A DNA stretch of 64,000 bases, taken from contig PBBL01000002.1 in the NCBI GenBank assembly GCA_002716585.1, forward strand, positions 54,032-118,031, read 5' to 3'. Positions within the stretch are counted from its first letter, which is position 1, and every line of letters starts with the position of its first letter. Under the pieces are notes generated by a model, which had not been told where the DNA came from, made no database searches, and saw nothing but the letters and a program-made list of their open reading frames with translations. Positions 24,471 to 35,057 of this stretch are shown here, in pieces. A program made the position numbers and the translations under genes. This stretch comes from Myxococcales bacterium (GTDB lineage Bacteria > Myxococcota_A > Bradymonadia > Bradymonadales > GCA-2716585).

Positions 24471-26018
24471 TCACGACTCCGACGAGCCCATCGCGCCAGG
24501 CTCGCCGGGACGCGCGGCGGGCTCGAAGCGGTCGATCACGGCCACGCCGACCGAGTCGCCCCACACGTTGACGGTGGTGCGGCACATGTCGAGCAGGCGA
24601 TCGACGCCCGCGATCAGGCCGATCCCCTCCAGCGGCAGCCCCACCGCCTTGAGCACCATGATCATCGTCACCAGCCCCGCCGACGGGATCCCGGCGGCGC
24701 CCACCGCCGCCAGCGACGCGACCAGGAAGATCGTCACCTGCTGCCCCAGCGTGAGGTCGATCCCGTAGAGGTTCGCGATGAAGATCGCCGCCACCGACTC
24801 ATAGAGCGCCGTGCCGTCCATGTTGATCGTCGCCCCGAGCGGCAGGACGAAGCTGGAGGTCTGGCGGTTGTAGCCCGCGCGGTCGGTCACGGAGTCCAGC
24901 GTCACCGGCAGCGTCGCCGAGCTGGACGAGGTCGAGAAGGCGGTCAGCAGCGCGGGCAGCATCGCCTTCGCGAACGTGAGCGGGTTGGCGCGACCCAGCA
25001 CCATGAGCAGCGTCGGCAGCACGATGAACGCATGCACCGCCAGCCCCACGACGACCGCGATCATGTACCACCCCAGGTCGAACAGGAGCCCGAACCCGGT
25101 CTTGAGCAGCACCGCCGCCAGCAGCGCGAACACCCCGACCGGGGCGGTCAGCATCACCCAGTCGGTGATCTTCATGATCACGTCGTTGAACGACTCAAAC
25201 ACCGCCGCCAGCGACCTGCCGCGCTCCCCCACCGTCACGGTCGCCAGCCCCAGCACGATCGAGAAGAAGATCACCGACAGCAGGTCGCCCTTCGCCAGCG
25301 CCTGCGCCACGTTCGTCGGCACGATCCCCAGGAAGACGTCGGCCAGCGGCGTCGGCGCCAACGTCGGCGGCTTCGCCGACTCCATCAGCGCCCGCGCCCC
25401 CTCGACGTCGCCCGTGCCCGGCTGGAGGATGTTGACCACGAGCAGCCCGGCGAACACCGCCAGACCCGTCGTCGCCGTGTAGTAGATCAGCGTCTTGATC
25501 CCCAGCCGCCCCAGCGCGCGGGTGTCCCCGATCCCCAACATCCCCGTCACCACCGACGCCAGCACCAGCGGCACGATGATCATCTTCAGCAGCCGCAGGA
25601 ACAGGGCGCCGATGAAGTTGAAGACCTCGTACGTCACCGGCGCCGACGCCACCTCGACCGAGTACCCCGCCTCCTTGAGGTCCGACATCGCGACCTGAAA
25701 CGCCCCGACGTCGCCCCGCACCTCGATCGCGCCGTCGGTCGGCTCGGCGGCCACCGCCCCCGCCTTCATCGACAGCGCCTTCACCTGCTCGACCGCCGCC
25801 ACACGCCCCTCCTCCGGCAGCGTGACCTCGAAGGCCGCGTCGTCCCCGGCGCCGCGCATCGCCCCCGCCACGGCCACCGCCAGCACCAACGCCAACAGGA
25901 TCTGGGTGTGGATCTGGAGGTACCAGGGCTTCTTTGACTCAGGCGAGGGGGTCGGGTCGCTCGGATCCGGCGGACGCGGGATGTCCGTCGGCGAAAGCTC
26001 GGAAGGGGGGATCGTCAT
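24471..26018 (-). CDS. Dicarboxylate/amino acid:cation symporter (DAACS family)
   Basis: A 515-residue secondary transporter that takes up C4-dicarboxylates or acidic amino acids with Na+ or H+. Diagnostic motifs are the Ser-rich hairpin AFSTSSSSATLPVTL, NMDGTALYE, the second hairpin AAGIPSAGLVT, and the substrate-binding helix DRLLDMCRTTVNVWGD. Unusually, about 80 residues (roughly 60-140) separate the first two membrane segments; this piece looks like a small alpha/beta domain. The ATG at 26018 has GAGGT upstream. It converges with the CehA/McbA gene, with 3 bases between stops. Confidence 0.92.
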   Translation of the reverse strand: MTIPPSELSPTDIPRPPDPSDPTPSPESKKPWYLQIHTQILLALVLAVAVAGAMRGAGDDAAFEVTLPEEGRVAAVEQVKALSMKAGAVAAEPTDGAIEVRGDVGAFQVAMSDLKEAGYSVEVASAPVTYEVFNFIGALFLRLLKMIIVPLVLASVVTGMLGIGDTRALGRLGIKTLIYYTATTGLAVFAGLLVVNILQPGTGDVEGARALMESAKPPTLAPTPLADVFLGIVPTNVAQALAKGDLLSVIFFSIVLGLATVTVGERGRSLAAVFESFNDVIMKITDWVMLTAPVGVFALLAAVLLKTGFGLLFDLGWYMIAVVVGLAVHAFIVLPTLLMVLGRANPLTFAKAMLPALLTAFSTSSSSATLPVTLDSVTDRAGYNRQTSSFVLPLGATINMDGTALYESVAAIFIANLYGIDLTLGQQVTIFLVASLAAVGAAGIPSAGLVTMIMVLKAVGLPLEGIGLIAGVDRLLDMCRTTVNVWGDSVGVAVIDRFEPAARPGEPGAMGSSES

Positions 26019-26113
26019 GGGGTGACCTCGGCGTTCGGGGTTGATGGACCGATCGCCTGCATGATGCGCGAGGCCGCCCCGGCGTTGCAAGGCGCCGGGT
26101 CACCCAGGAGGCC

Positions 26114-28990
26114 TCAGCCGCGCCCGGCCACCTTCGACCAGGGGATCGAGGTCTTGCCGTAGAACCGCAGGCGCCTCAGGATCAGGTCCAGCACCAGCAG
26201 CCCCAGCGCGACGAACAGGAACCACGGCCACAGCTCGCTCTTGAACTTCACCGCCTCCCCTTCGGGGTCGAACAGCTTGGCGGGCTCCGGGTTGAGGCCG
26301 CCCCCGCCGATCTCGGCGGTCTTGGTGATCAGCGGCTCGTTGGGCTGGAGCGTCAGGTACTCGTCCGGGTAGGGCCAGGTCAGGCTCCCCCGCGAGGTCG
26401 CGATGGAGTCCCCGTACTCGTCCAGGTGATCGACCTCCACGACGTAGGAGCCGTACTCGGTCAGGTCAAAGCGGGCCTCGTAGCGCCCGGGCGCCGTCTG
26501 CTGAAGCTCGAACTGGCGGGTCTTGCGCTTGAGCTTGGAGGGCTTGTCGTCGGCCTCCTCCTCGGCGTCCTCATCGTCCTTCTTCTTCGCCTCCTCCTTA
26601 CCGTCGGGGCGCTCGTCCCCTTCGTCGTCCTTGTCCTCCGGCAGATTGCGAGGGACCGGGAGCGGCTCCTTGAGCGAGACGATCGGCTTGAGGTTGTTGA
26701 CGAACGCGTCCTGCTTGTCCACAGCATCGACGCGAATGACGCCCTCGCCGTTCTCGATCGCCAGCTCCATCGGGAAGGTCTCCTCGGTGTCCACCCGCAT
26801 CATGTCGCGGACGACCTGGGACCAGAACTTCGGGTAGCCGTCCCACTTGAGCCACTGCACGGCCCAGCGGTTCTTGACGTCGCTGGTGAACACCGCCGCC
26901 TTGCCCATCCCGCGCCGCCACCGCGCGAAGATCGGCTCCTTGTAGGGCGAGGCGAGGATCATCTCGGCGCCGGGCTTGATCCGGGTGGACACGTAGCCGA
27001 GCAGGTAGGGCGCGTTGCTGAAGTTGATCCCGCGCACCGCCTGCACCGCCTTGGTCAGGCGAGGACGGAAGGGCTCCTCGACGAGCTGGGAGCGGGAGAC
27101 CTGGCTGGTCTCCTTGGTGAAGATCTTGGGGATCGAGTAGGGGTCGGCGGTGAAGTAGTGGCGCCCGCCGCCGCCGTCGGCGATCCGCTTGAGCAGCCCG
27201 CGGTCGGCCTCACGACCCACGGAGACCGTCGAGACAGTGATCCGGGACGCCTGCATCGCCGGGAGCAGCTCGGTGAAGATGTTGGCCGGGTCCGACTCGC
27301 CGTCGGACAGGAGGATGATGTGCTTGAGGGCGGCGCGCGTGGCCTCCAGGTTGAGGTAGGCCTGCTGGAGCGCCGGGGCGATCTTGGTGCCGCCCGAGGG
27401 CTGGAGGCGGCTGAGGTTGCCCATGATCCGCAGCCGGTTGCTCGCCGACTGGAGCGGGACCAGCTCGTCGTAGCCGTCGTCGAAGGCGACGACGCCGACC
27501 TTGTCGGTCCGCTGGAGGATCTCGACGGTGGCCTTGGCCGCCTCCTTCGCCAGCTCGATCCGCTGCCCCTTCATCGACCCGGACTTGTCGATGACGAGCA
27601 TCAGCGCCAGCGACGGGGTGTCGCGCTTCTTCTCACCGTCGAACGTGACGGGGACGATCCGCTCCATGTAGGTCCCGTAGTAGCCGCCCGGCCCGAAGGA
27701 GTTCTCGCCGCCGACCATCACGAACCCGCCGCCGCCGCGGATGTACTGGTCCAGCAGCCGCATCTGCCCGGTGGAGACGTACATCGCCGGGACGTCCGAG
27801 AGGATGACGGCGTCGAAGTTCTCGTACTCCTTCATCTTGGTCGGCAGGCCGCGGGCGCTGCGCGTCTCGATGTCGATGTTGGTCTTGGAGAGCGCCCGAG
27901 GCAGGTAGGAGCGCTTGCGACGCTCGCCCTCGATGTACATCACCTTTGGCTTGCCCTTGACCTCGATCGTCTCGGTGTAGCTGTTGTTCGGCTTGAAGGT
28001 GTCGACCGTCGCCTCGTCCTCCAGGGTCATCACGACGCGGTAGCGCGTGATCCCCTGCTCGAACACCTCGGTCGGGAACTGGACGGTGTTGATCCCCGGC
28101 TCCAGATCGACCCGCTTGGCCGGGCCGGCCTTGAAGACGTTCTGCCACAGCCGGAACCGCGCCTTGGCCGCCCGCGTCGCGTAGACCTCCACCTGGAGGT
28201 TGTAGGGCTGCCCCACGAGCAGGTTGTCGGGGAAGGTGAAGCCGCGGATCAGCGCCTCGGGGCGCGGCTCGTAGTCGAACGTCCGCGCCGCGACCTTGAT
28301 CCCGTAGTCGCGGGCGTTGTAGGTCTCACCGAGCAGATCGCCCGTGGTCTGGTTGCCGTCCGTGATGAGCACGATCCGCTTGACGTGGTCCTGCGGGAAC
28401 AGGCCGTAGGCCAGCCGCATCGCCCCCTGGATGTCGGTCGTGAGGATCTCCTCCTCGGCGGTCGGGCGGATGATTGGCGGCACCACCTCGCTGCCAGGGG
28501 CGATCTCCATCGAGCGCGCCTCCTTCGCGAACGCGACCACCTTGACGTCGTTGTCCTCGCCCTTGTTCTTCCAGGCCTCCTGCACCATGGCGTTGGCGTC
28601 TTTGAGCGCCTCATCGGGCATCGACGCCGACGTGTCCACCAGGAACACCGCCGTCACGTGGCTCTCCAGCGTCGTGAACACCACGCGGCTGAGCCCCAGC
28701 GCCAACGCCGCGATCACCAGCGCCCGCACCAACGTCGTCAGGTGCTGCTGGATCTCGGGCAGGTCGTTGAGCGTGTACTGACGCACGATCCACAGCACCG
28801 GGGCCAGCAGCACCACCGACAGCATCATCGGGCGCAGCACCTCGACGTCGCGGCCGTCCCACTGAAGGCGGAGCGGCTCGGCGCCCCAGCCGGTGGGCAC
28901 CGCCACGAAGGTGTGGAAGGCCCACCCCAACGCCGCCCACGCGGACAGCAGCAGCACCCAGAATACGATCGTCTGCCAACGTATCTTCAT
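26114..28990 (-). CDS. Large membrane protein with two VWA domains and a GATase-like segment
   Basis: A 958-residue protein closing the MoxR locus. N-terminal membrane segments lie near 8-28, 54-69 and 88-105. A first VWA domain begins at the MIDAS DTSAS (119-123); a class-I glutamine-amidotransferase-like stretch (about 385-440; GGGGFVMVGGENSFGPGG) leads to a second VWA domain with MIDAS DKSGS (468-472). A Lys/Glu/Asp-rich linker (about 805-840) and a final membrane segment follow. Its ATG overlaps the stop of the preceding VWA gene (ATGA at 28987-28990). MIDAS domains bind protein ligands through a metal, so this is probably an envelope assembly or sensing complex with the neighbours. Confidence 0.8.
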   Translation of the reverse strand: MKIRWQTIVFWVLLLSAWAALGWAFHTFVAVPTGWGAEPLRLQWDGRDVEVLRPMMLSVVLLAPVLWIVRQYTLNDLPEIQQHLTTLVRALVIAALALGLSRVVFTTLESHVTAVFLVDTSASMPDEALKDANAMVQEAWKNKGEDNDVKVVAFAKEARSMEIAPGSEVVPPIIRPTAEEEILTTDIQGAMRLAYGLFPQDHVKRIVLITDGNQTTGDLLGETYNARDYGIKVAARTFDYEPRPEALIRGFTFPDNLLVGQPYNLQVEVYATRAAKARFRLWQNVFKAGPAKRVDLEPGINTVQFPTEVFEQGITRYRVVMTLEDEATVDTFKPNNSYTETIEVKGKPKVMYIEGERRKRSYLPRALSKTNIDIETRSARGLPTKMKEYENFDAVILSDVPAMYVSTGQMRLLDQYIRGGGGFVMVGGENSFGPGGYYGTYMERIVPVTFDGEKKRDTPSLALMLVIDKSGSMKGQRIELAKEAAKATVEILQRTDKVGVVAFDDGYDELVPLQSASNRLRIMGNLSRLQPSGGTKIAPALQQAYLNLEATRAALKHIILLSDGESDPANIFTELLPAMQASRITVSTVSVGREADRGLLKRIADGGGGRHYFTADPYSIPKIFTKETSQVSRSQLVEEPFRPRLTKAVQAVRGINFSNAPYLLGYVSTRIKPGAEMILASPYKEPIFARWRRGMGKAAVFTSDVKNRWAVQWLKWDGYPKFWSQVVRDMMRVDTEETFPMELAIENGEGVIRVDAVDKQDAFVNNLKPIVSLKEPLPVPRNLPEDKDDEGDERPDGKEEAKKKDDEDAEEEADDKPSKLKRKTRQFELQQTAPGRYEARFDLTEYGSYVVEVDHLDEYGDSIATSRGSLTWPYPDEYLTLQPNEPLITKTAEIGGGGLNPEPAKLFDPEGEAVKFKSELWPWFLFVALGLLVLDLILRRLRFYGKTSIPWSKVAGRG

Positions 28991-30882
28991 ACCGTCCATC
29001 GGCGGTTGTAGGTCACCCACTCCAGCAGCAGCAGCGCCAGCGCCCCGAACACCAGGTACACCCACCAGTCCTGCCGCTTCACCTTCTCCGTCTCCGACGC
29101 CTCAAACGTCAGCGCCCTGTCCGCCAGCTCCAGCGCCTCGGGCGGCTGGATCGCCGACTCCACCGTGTCCGACAGGTTCGCGGCGACCAGGAACTCCTCG
29201 TCGTCGTCCACCTTCACGCTGTGAAAGCCCGTCAGCTCGCCGTAGAAGATCGCCCGCCCCCGATACACCGGCACGTCGTGCGCCGTACCGTCGGGCGACG
29301 TGATCGTCGCCTTCGTCGCCTTCTTCGACACCGGGATCGTCCACGCCTCGCCGGTCTTGTAGGTCGGCACGATCGAGTCGCCCTCGTCCATGAAGTAGTC
29401 CACGGCGTTGAGCATCAGCACCGGCAGCGTGATCTTCAGCGGCAGCTCCGAGTTGCGGATGTCGAACGCCACCCCCACCAGGGTCCGCCCCTCCTCTCGC
29501 CGTGAGACGATCAGCGGGTGCGGCCCGGCCTGGGCGGCCACCTCGTCCTTGCGCGTCTTCGTCAGCTTGCTCGCGATCTGGATGTTGGCGTCCTGCAACG
29601 TCACCCACCGCATCAGCGGGTGGCGCTTGTTGGTCTTCGTCACCTCGGGACCCTCGACCTCGCCCTTGATCGCCCAGGGGCTCGACTCCCCCTTCGGGTC
29701 GATCAGCATGAAGCGCCCCTGCTCGGGCAGCTCCGGCGGCGTGAAGCGATCGAAGATCACGATGTCCATGTTCTCGGCCAGCGACGGCTCCCAGGCCTCG
29801 GGCGTGACGGTCGAGTAGGAGATGTTCTCGTTGCTGACCAGCGGCGCCTCCAGGAACAGGTTCCCCTCCGTCACCAGCGCGATCGCCATCTTGCGCGTGC
29901 TCGGCAGGATCGCGTACGCCCGGTCGTCGGTCGGGAACACGTCGCGCGCGTCCGCCGTCTTCACCACGACCCGCGCCTCCAACTTCTTGCCCGAGAACCC
30001 CTCGTTCGGGAAGAACATCCGCCGGGTCTCCTCCGGCCCGAGGGTCATCGACTTCTTCTCGACCACCTCACCGTCGCTGCTGAGCTTCAGCTCGATCTCG
30101 ATGTCGCGCTTGAAGTAGCTCTTGAGTTCGATGAAGATCTCGTAATTGAGCGTGTTCGCAAAATAGCGCCGCACGTTGAACGCCGTGATCGCGACGTTGT
30201 TGCCCGACTCGCCGGTGGTGACGTGCTTGAACTGCACGGTCTTTGGCAGCACCTCGGCGGCCTCGGCGAAGCTCTGCGTGAAGACCCCATCGGAGAAGAC
30301 GTAGATCTCGGCGTTGGGGCGGTCGCTGACCGCGTCGCGCACGAACTGCATCGCCTGACGGATGTCCGCTGGGGTGGCGGTCGTCTTGAGGTCCTTGAGC
30401 TGCTGCTGGAGGATCGCCGACTCCTTGACGAACGGGGTCAGCGGCCGCAGCTGCCCGTCCATGGTCACCAGCATGACCGAGTCGAGCGGCCCCATCGTCT
30501 CCAGCACCTTGATCGCCTCCTGGCGGGCGATGTCCAGGCGGTCCACGCCGCCCGAGACGTCCAGCGACGACATCGACGCCGACGTGTCCACCAGCAGCAC
30601 AATGTCGCGCCCCACCTGGCGCTCGTCCTCCGGGCGAGGGTCGGCGATACCCGTCAGCACGGTGGCCATGATCAGCAATGCGAACAGGAACGAGAGCAGC
30701 CGCTTGAGGCGGTCCCACCAGCGGTTGACCTCCTCCGACTGCACCACCCGGTTCCAGATCGGCGAGAACGGGACGGTGACCCGACGCCGCCGCATCTTGA
30801 GCAGGTAGAGCAGCGCCGCCACCAGCGCCACCGCGGCGAGGATCGACAGGAAGATCTGTGGATCGAGCCCTTGAAACTTCAT
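28987..30882 (-). CDS. BatA-like VWA membrane protein
   Basis: A 631-residue protein with the BatA/aerotolerance N-terminus: a membrane helix (about 9-28) then the basic RRRRVTVPFSPIW motif, a second helix (about 61-80) and a VWA domain with MIDAS DTSAS (99-103). The middle and C-terminal parts form beta domains outside the membrane; a last membrane segment is at about 608-625. It starts 9 bases downstream of the DUF58 gene. In this type of locus the MoxR ATPase is thought to act as a chaperone on the VWA partners. Confidence 0.82.
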   Translation of the reverse strand: MKFQGLDPQIFLSILAAVALVAALLYLLKMRRRRVTVPFSPIWNRVVQSEEVNRWWDRLKRLLSFLFALLIMATVLTGIADPRPEDERQVGRDIVLLVDTSASMSSLDVSGGVDRLDIARQEAIKVLETMGPLDSVMLVTMDGQLRPLTPFVKESAILQQQLKDLKTTATPADIRQAMQFVRDAVSDRPNAEIYVFSDGVFTQSFAEAAEVLPKTVQFKHVTTGESGNNVAITAFNVRRYFANTLNYEIFIELKSYFKRDIEIELKLSSDGEVVEKKSMTLGPEETRRMFFPNEGFSGKKLEARVVVKTADARDVFPTDDRAYAILPSTRKMAIALVTEGNLFLEAPLVSNENISYSTVTPEAWEPSLAENMDIVIFDRFTPPELPEQGRFMLIDPKGESSPWAIKGEVEGPEVTKTNKRHPLMRWVTLQDANIQIASKLTKTRKDEVAAQAGPHPLIVSRREEGRTLVGVAFDIRNSELPLKITLPVLMLNAVDYFMDEGDSIVPTYKTGEAWTIPVSKKATKATITSPDGTAHDVPVYRGRAIFYGELTGFHSVKVDDDEEFLVAANLSDTVESAIQPPEALELADRALTFEASETEKVKRQDWWVYLVFGALALLLLEWVTYNRRWTV

Positions 30883-30891
30883 CCCACCGCC

Positions 30892-31785
30892 CTACTTGAG
30901 GAACCCGCCAGCGCGGAACACGCGCAGCACCAGCTCATCGAACGGCTCCTGAACCGGAGCCCGGAAGTAGAGCAGCCGACGCTTGACACAGAACTCCTCC
31001 AGCTCATCGCAGTACTCAAAGAACGCCTCCCGATACCGCTCCAGCAGCGCCGCCGTGACGGTCACGTCCCGGATCGCCCCGGTCTCGCAGTCCACCAGCT
31101 GGAGGTCGCCCCGGAGCGCCGGGTTCAGCTCGGCCTCATCGTAGACCTGCATCACGATCGGCTCGAACTTCTGGTAGCGCAGGAAGTTGAGCCCCTCCTG
31201 AAACCCCTGGGGGTCGTAGAAGTCGCTGATCACGGTGGCGATCCCGCGGCGCTTGTTCTGCGTCACGAAGGTGCGGAACGCCTCCTTGATGTCGGTCTGC
31301 CCGCCCGACTCCAGCGGCCCGAGGAACTTGAAGATCTTGTGGATCTGCCCGCGGCCGCGCGACGGCGGCAGTCGCCCGGTCAGCTTGGCGTTGAACGGCA
31401 CCACCGCCACCCGATCGAGGTTCGACAGCCCGATGTAGGCCAGCGCCGCCGCCAGCATCTTGGCGTACTGGAACTTCGTCAGCCCGCTCGGCCCCTCCAG
31501 CGACATCGACTCGCTGCAATCGACGAGGAGGTAGATGTACAGGTCCTCCTCCTCCTCGAACAGGCGCAGCAGCAGCTTGCGGGTCCGCGCGTAGATCATC
31601 CAGTCGAGGTTGCGGAAGTCGTCGCCGGGCACGTAGTTGCGGTGGTCGGCGAACTCGATCCCCGAGCCGATCTTCTTGGTGCGGCGCTCGGCCCGCATCT
31701 GCCCCGAGGCGATCTTGCGCGAGATGATGTAGAGGATCTCAAGCTTCTTGAGGAACTCGTCGCTGAACAGGTTCTCGTCAGACAT
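30892..31785 (-). CDS. DUF58 domain protein
   Basis: A 297-residue protein with the DUF58 signature: FADHRNYVPGDDFRNLDWMIYARTRK (about 45-70, key residues R59, D61, W62) followed by a VWA-like fold whose MIDAS is DCSES (89-93). It has no membrane segment. DUF58 proteins nearly always sit beside MoxR ATPases, as here, with 6 bases between the two genes. Role in the complex is not established. Confidence 0.88.
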   Translation of the reverse strand: MSDENLFSDEFLKKLEILYIISRKIASGQMRAERRTKKIGSGIEFADHRNYVPGDDFRNLDWMIYARTRKLLLRLFEEEEDLYIYLLVDCSESMSLEGPSGLTKFQYAKMLAAALAYIGLSNLDRVAVVPFNAKLTGRLPPSRGRGQIHKIFKFLGPLESGGQTDIKEAFRTFVTQNKRRGIATVISDFYDPQGFQEGLNFLRYQKFEPIVMQVYDEAELNPALRGDLQLVDCETGAIRDVTVTAALLERYREAFFEYCDELEEFCVKRRLLYFRAPVQEPFDELVLRVFRAGGFLK

Positions 31786-31791
31786 CCAGCA

Positions 31792-32808
<1,017 letters not shown>

Positions 32809-32918
32809 GAGACTCCTTTCACCGGCGCGCTCACCGCACGCTCAACACAACACGGCGCCCGCGCCGCCACAGACCAGCGACGCGCGCGCCATGCATCCAC
32901 AGTCAGGTTCTGTCCGAT

Positions 32919-32947
32919 GTGATACCACACCGGATCCGGGTTGTCGC
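32919..32947 (-). promoter_or_regulatory. Promoter for moxR and downstream genes
   Basis: On the minus strand: GCGACA (-35, 4 of 6), a 17-base spacer, and an extended -10 TGTGGTATCAC (TATCAC at 32919-32924). A 21-bp stretch covering this -10 (32910-32930) is nearly repeated at 35037-35057 before the coiled-coil gene. Confidence 0.5.
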
Positions 32948-32952
32948 CTCCA

Positions 32953-34971
32953 TCACTCACCGTCACCGCGAGGACGGATCATGTCGAAGTAGCGCCGGAC
33001 GTAGAACTGGTACCCCGGGGGCACCTCCTCGCTCTCCAGCACCTCCTCGGCGACGTCCTTGTACTCCACAAACACGTCCTTGTAGCCCTGGGTCGCGAAC
33101 CCCTTGCTGGCCGCCGAGAGGATCACCTCCGACTTCACCGGGGCCTCGCCGTCCATCTTGCCCTCGACCTTCTTGTCCTCGAACTTCTTGTCCTTCAGCC
33201 CCGTGGCGTCGCCCAGCTTCCGGTCGCCCTCGCCCTCGCCGATGCCCTTGCCCTTGGTCTCGCCGTCGGCCTGGCCGCCCTTCATCCCATCCTGGCCCTC
33301 GCCGTCCTTGTCGCCCGGCGCGCTGCCCCCGGAGGAGCCGGGCTTGTCGCCCTTCTCGCCGCCCTTCTGCCCGGACTTGCTCCCGTTAGCCTGCCCGGGC
33401 TTCTGGCTCGCCTTGTTCCCGTTGGCCTGACCCGGCTTCTGCTCGCTCTGCGCCCCGGGCTTCGGCTGACCGCTCTGCGGTTGGGCGCCCTGCGGCTGCC
33501 CCGGCTTGGGCTGCTGCCCGGAGGCCTTCTGGTTGAACTGGTCGCGCGAGGCCACCTGCTGCTCGCCCTGCTGCCCCTGGCGGCGGATCTGCTCCTTCAT
33601 GTCGTTGATCTGCGCCTGGGCCTTGTCCATGGATTGGCCGGTCTTGACCTGCTTGTCCATGTTCTTGAGTTCCTTGGAGGCCTGACCCATGTTCTGCTTG
33701 AAGTCCTTCTGGGCCTGCTCGCGCCCCTCCTTGCCCTTGGCCGCGCCCTTGCCGCGCTTCTTGACCGAGCGGGCCATCTTGGACCCCTCCTTCGTCGCCT
33801 TGCTCAGCCGCTTGAGCGCCCGCTTCTTGCCGCTCTTGCCAAACGCCGACGACTTCTTGCGCAGCTTCTTCAGATCACGCTCCAGGCGGCTGAGGCGCTT
33901 GCGCTCCTTGTCGGACATCCCCTCCTTCTTCGCCTCAAGCTTCTTGCGGAGCGCCTCCAGTTCCTCCTCCTTGTCCTTGAGCATCTTGTCCAGCCGACCG
34001 GACTCGTCCTCGAACTTCGAGGCCATCTTCTCCAGCTTGCGCGCCATCGCCTCCAGGTCGCGATCCGAGATCTCGCCCTTGTCGATCTTGTCCGCCAGCT
34101 TGTTCAGCTCCTCGGCGACCTTGTCGAGGTCGCCCGACTCCAGCGCCTTGGCCAGGTCCTCGGTGTGCTTGTTCTTCTCCACCTCGTCGCTGACCTTCTT
34201 GAGCTCCTCCAGCAGCGGCTTCCAGCCGTCGTCCTTGTCCTCGAAGAACTTGTTCTGGATCTCGTCGACCTCGGTCAGGAACTTCTCCTTGTCGAGCTTC
34301 TTCTGATCGAGCTTGTCGAACAGCTCGTCCATCTCACCGGCGAGCGCCTGCGCCTCGGCGTCCTCGCTCTTGGCCAGCTCCTCGCGCAGCTCCTGCCACT
34401 TCTCGCGCTCGATATCGACCTGGTCGTCGTCAAACGCAGGCTTCACGTCCACGACCGGATCGACGATCGGCGGCAGCGTCCCCTGCACCACCGGCGGCCG
34501 GAACACCAGCACCAGCCCCAGCGCCGCCCCCACCAGCACGAACGCCAGCGCGTCGCGCGGGATCGCGAACGGGGACGACGGCGCCACCCGCACCCCGTCC
34601 AGGTGACCCTCGGACTCACGAATCGCCGCCTCCATGAAGGGGGTCCGCTCGTCCGGCGGCAGCTCCAGGAAGCAGTACGCGCTCGTCAGCCGCCCCTTGA
34701 GGCCGTTGGTCGTGTCCAGCGCCATCGCGACGTCGCTGTGCTCGATCCGGTGCAGGAACGCCCACACCAGCCCGATCGCCGGAAACACCACCCCCCCGGC
34801 CGCCCAGCTCCACATGGCGTCCGCCGCCAACCAGTGCGTCTTGTAGAGCACCAACAGCACCATCCACACCAGACAGCTGGCGATCAGGCCGGTGACCACG
34901 CCCTCCATCACGCGCTGCAGCCGCAGCCGCAGCCGCGCGAGGCCAATGAGGTTGTAGATTCGCTTATCCAT
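32953..34971 (-). CDS. Coiled-coil, collagen-like low-complexity membrane protein (DUF4175-like)
   Basis: A 672-residue protein opening the MoxR locus. Membrane segments lie near 19-38, 46-65 and 145-165. Residues about 180-440 are almost wholly charged heptad-like helix (repeated Glu/Lys/Leu), then a Gly/Gln/Pro/Lys-rich stretch with repeats such as KPGQANGNKASQ and KPGQANGSKSGQ (about 500-600), and a final acidic region ending in a folded segment. The arrangement resembles DUF4175 proteins next to MoxR-DUF58 loci. It may form a long rod and flexible spacer through the envelope. AGGAAGAG precedes the ATG. The family assignment is tentative. Confidence 0.65.
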   Translation of the reverse strand: MDKRIYNLIGLARLRLRLQRVMEGVVTGLIASCLVWMVLLVLYKTHWLAADAMWSWAAGGVVFPAIGLVWAFLHRIEHSDVAMALDTTNGLKGRLTSAYCFLELPPDERTPFMEAAIRESEGHLDGVRVAPSSPFAIPRDALAFVLVGAALGLVLVFRPPVVQGTLPPIVDPVVDVKPAFDDDQVDIEREKWQELREELAKSEDAEAQALAGEMDELFDKLDQKKLDKEKFLTEVDEIQNKFFEDKDDGWKPLLEELKKVSDEVEKNKHTEDLAKALESGDLDKVAEELNKLADKIDKGEISDRDLEAMARKLEKMASKFEDESGRLDKMLKDKEEELEALRKKLEAKKEGMSDKERKRLSRLERDLKKLRKKSSAFGKSGKKRALKRLSKATKEGSKMARSVKKRGKGAAKGKEGREQAQKDFKQNMGQASKELKNMDKQVKTGQSMDKAQAQINDMKEQIRRQGQQGEQQVASRDQFNQKASGQQPKPGQPQGAQPQSGQPKPGAQSEQKPGQANGNKASQKPGQANGSKSGQKGGEKGDKPGSSGGSAPGDKDGEGQDGMKGGQADGETKGKGIGEGEGDRKLGDATGLKDKKFEDKKVEGKMDGEAPVKSEVILSAASKGFATQGYKDVFVEYKDVAEEVLESEEVPPGYQFYVRRYFDMIRPRGDGE

Positions 34972-35036
34972 CACTCTTCCTATTTGAGGGGGCGAGCCTG
35001 ACCTCACCGCCGCACCCACACCACCGTCAACCGAGC

Positions 35037-35057
35037 CTGGTCGACGTGGTACCACAC
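35037..35057 (-). promoter_or_regulatory. 21-bp element shared by both promoter regions of the MoxR locus
   Basis: The minus strand here matches 17 of 21 bases of 32910-32930; the consensus opens GTGTGGTAYCACRTCGRM. It lies 66 bases before the coiled-coil gene and contains the palindromic TGGTACCA. It could be an extended -10 (TACCAC) or an operator. The rest of the divergent gap (34972-35323) shows no gene. Confidence 0.4.
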
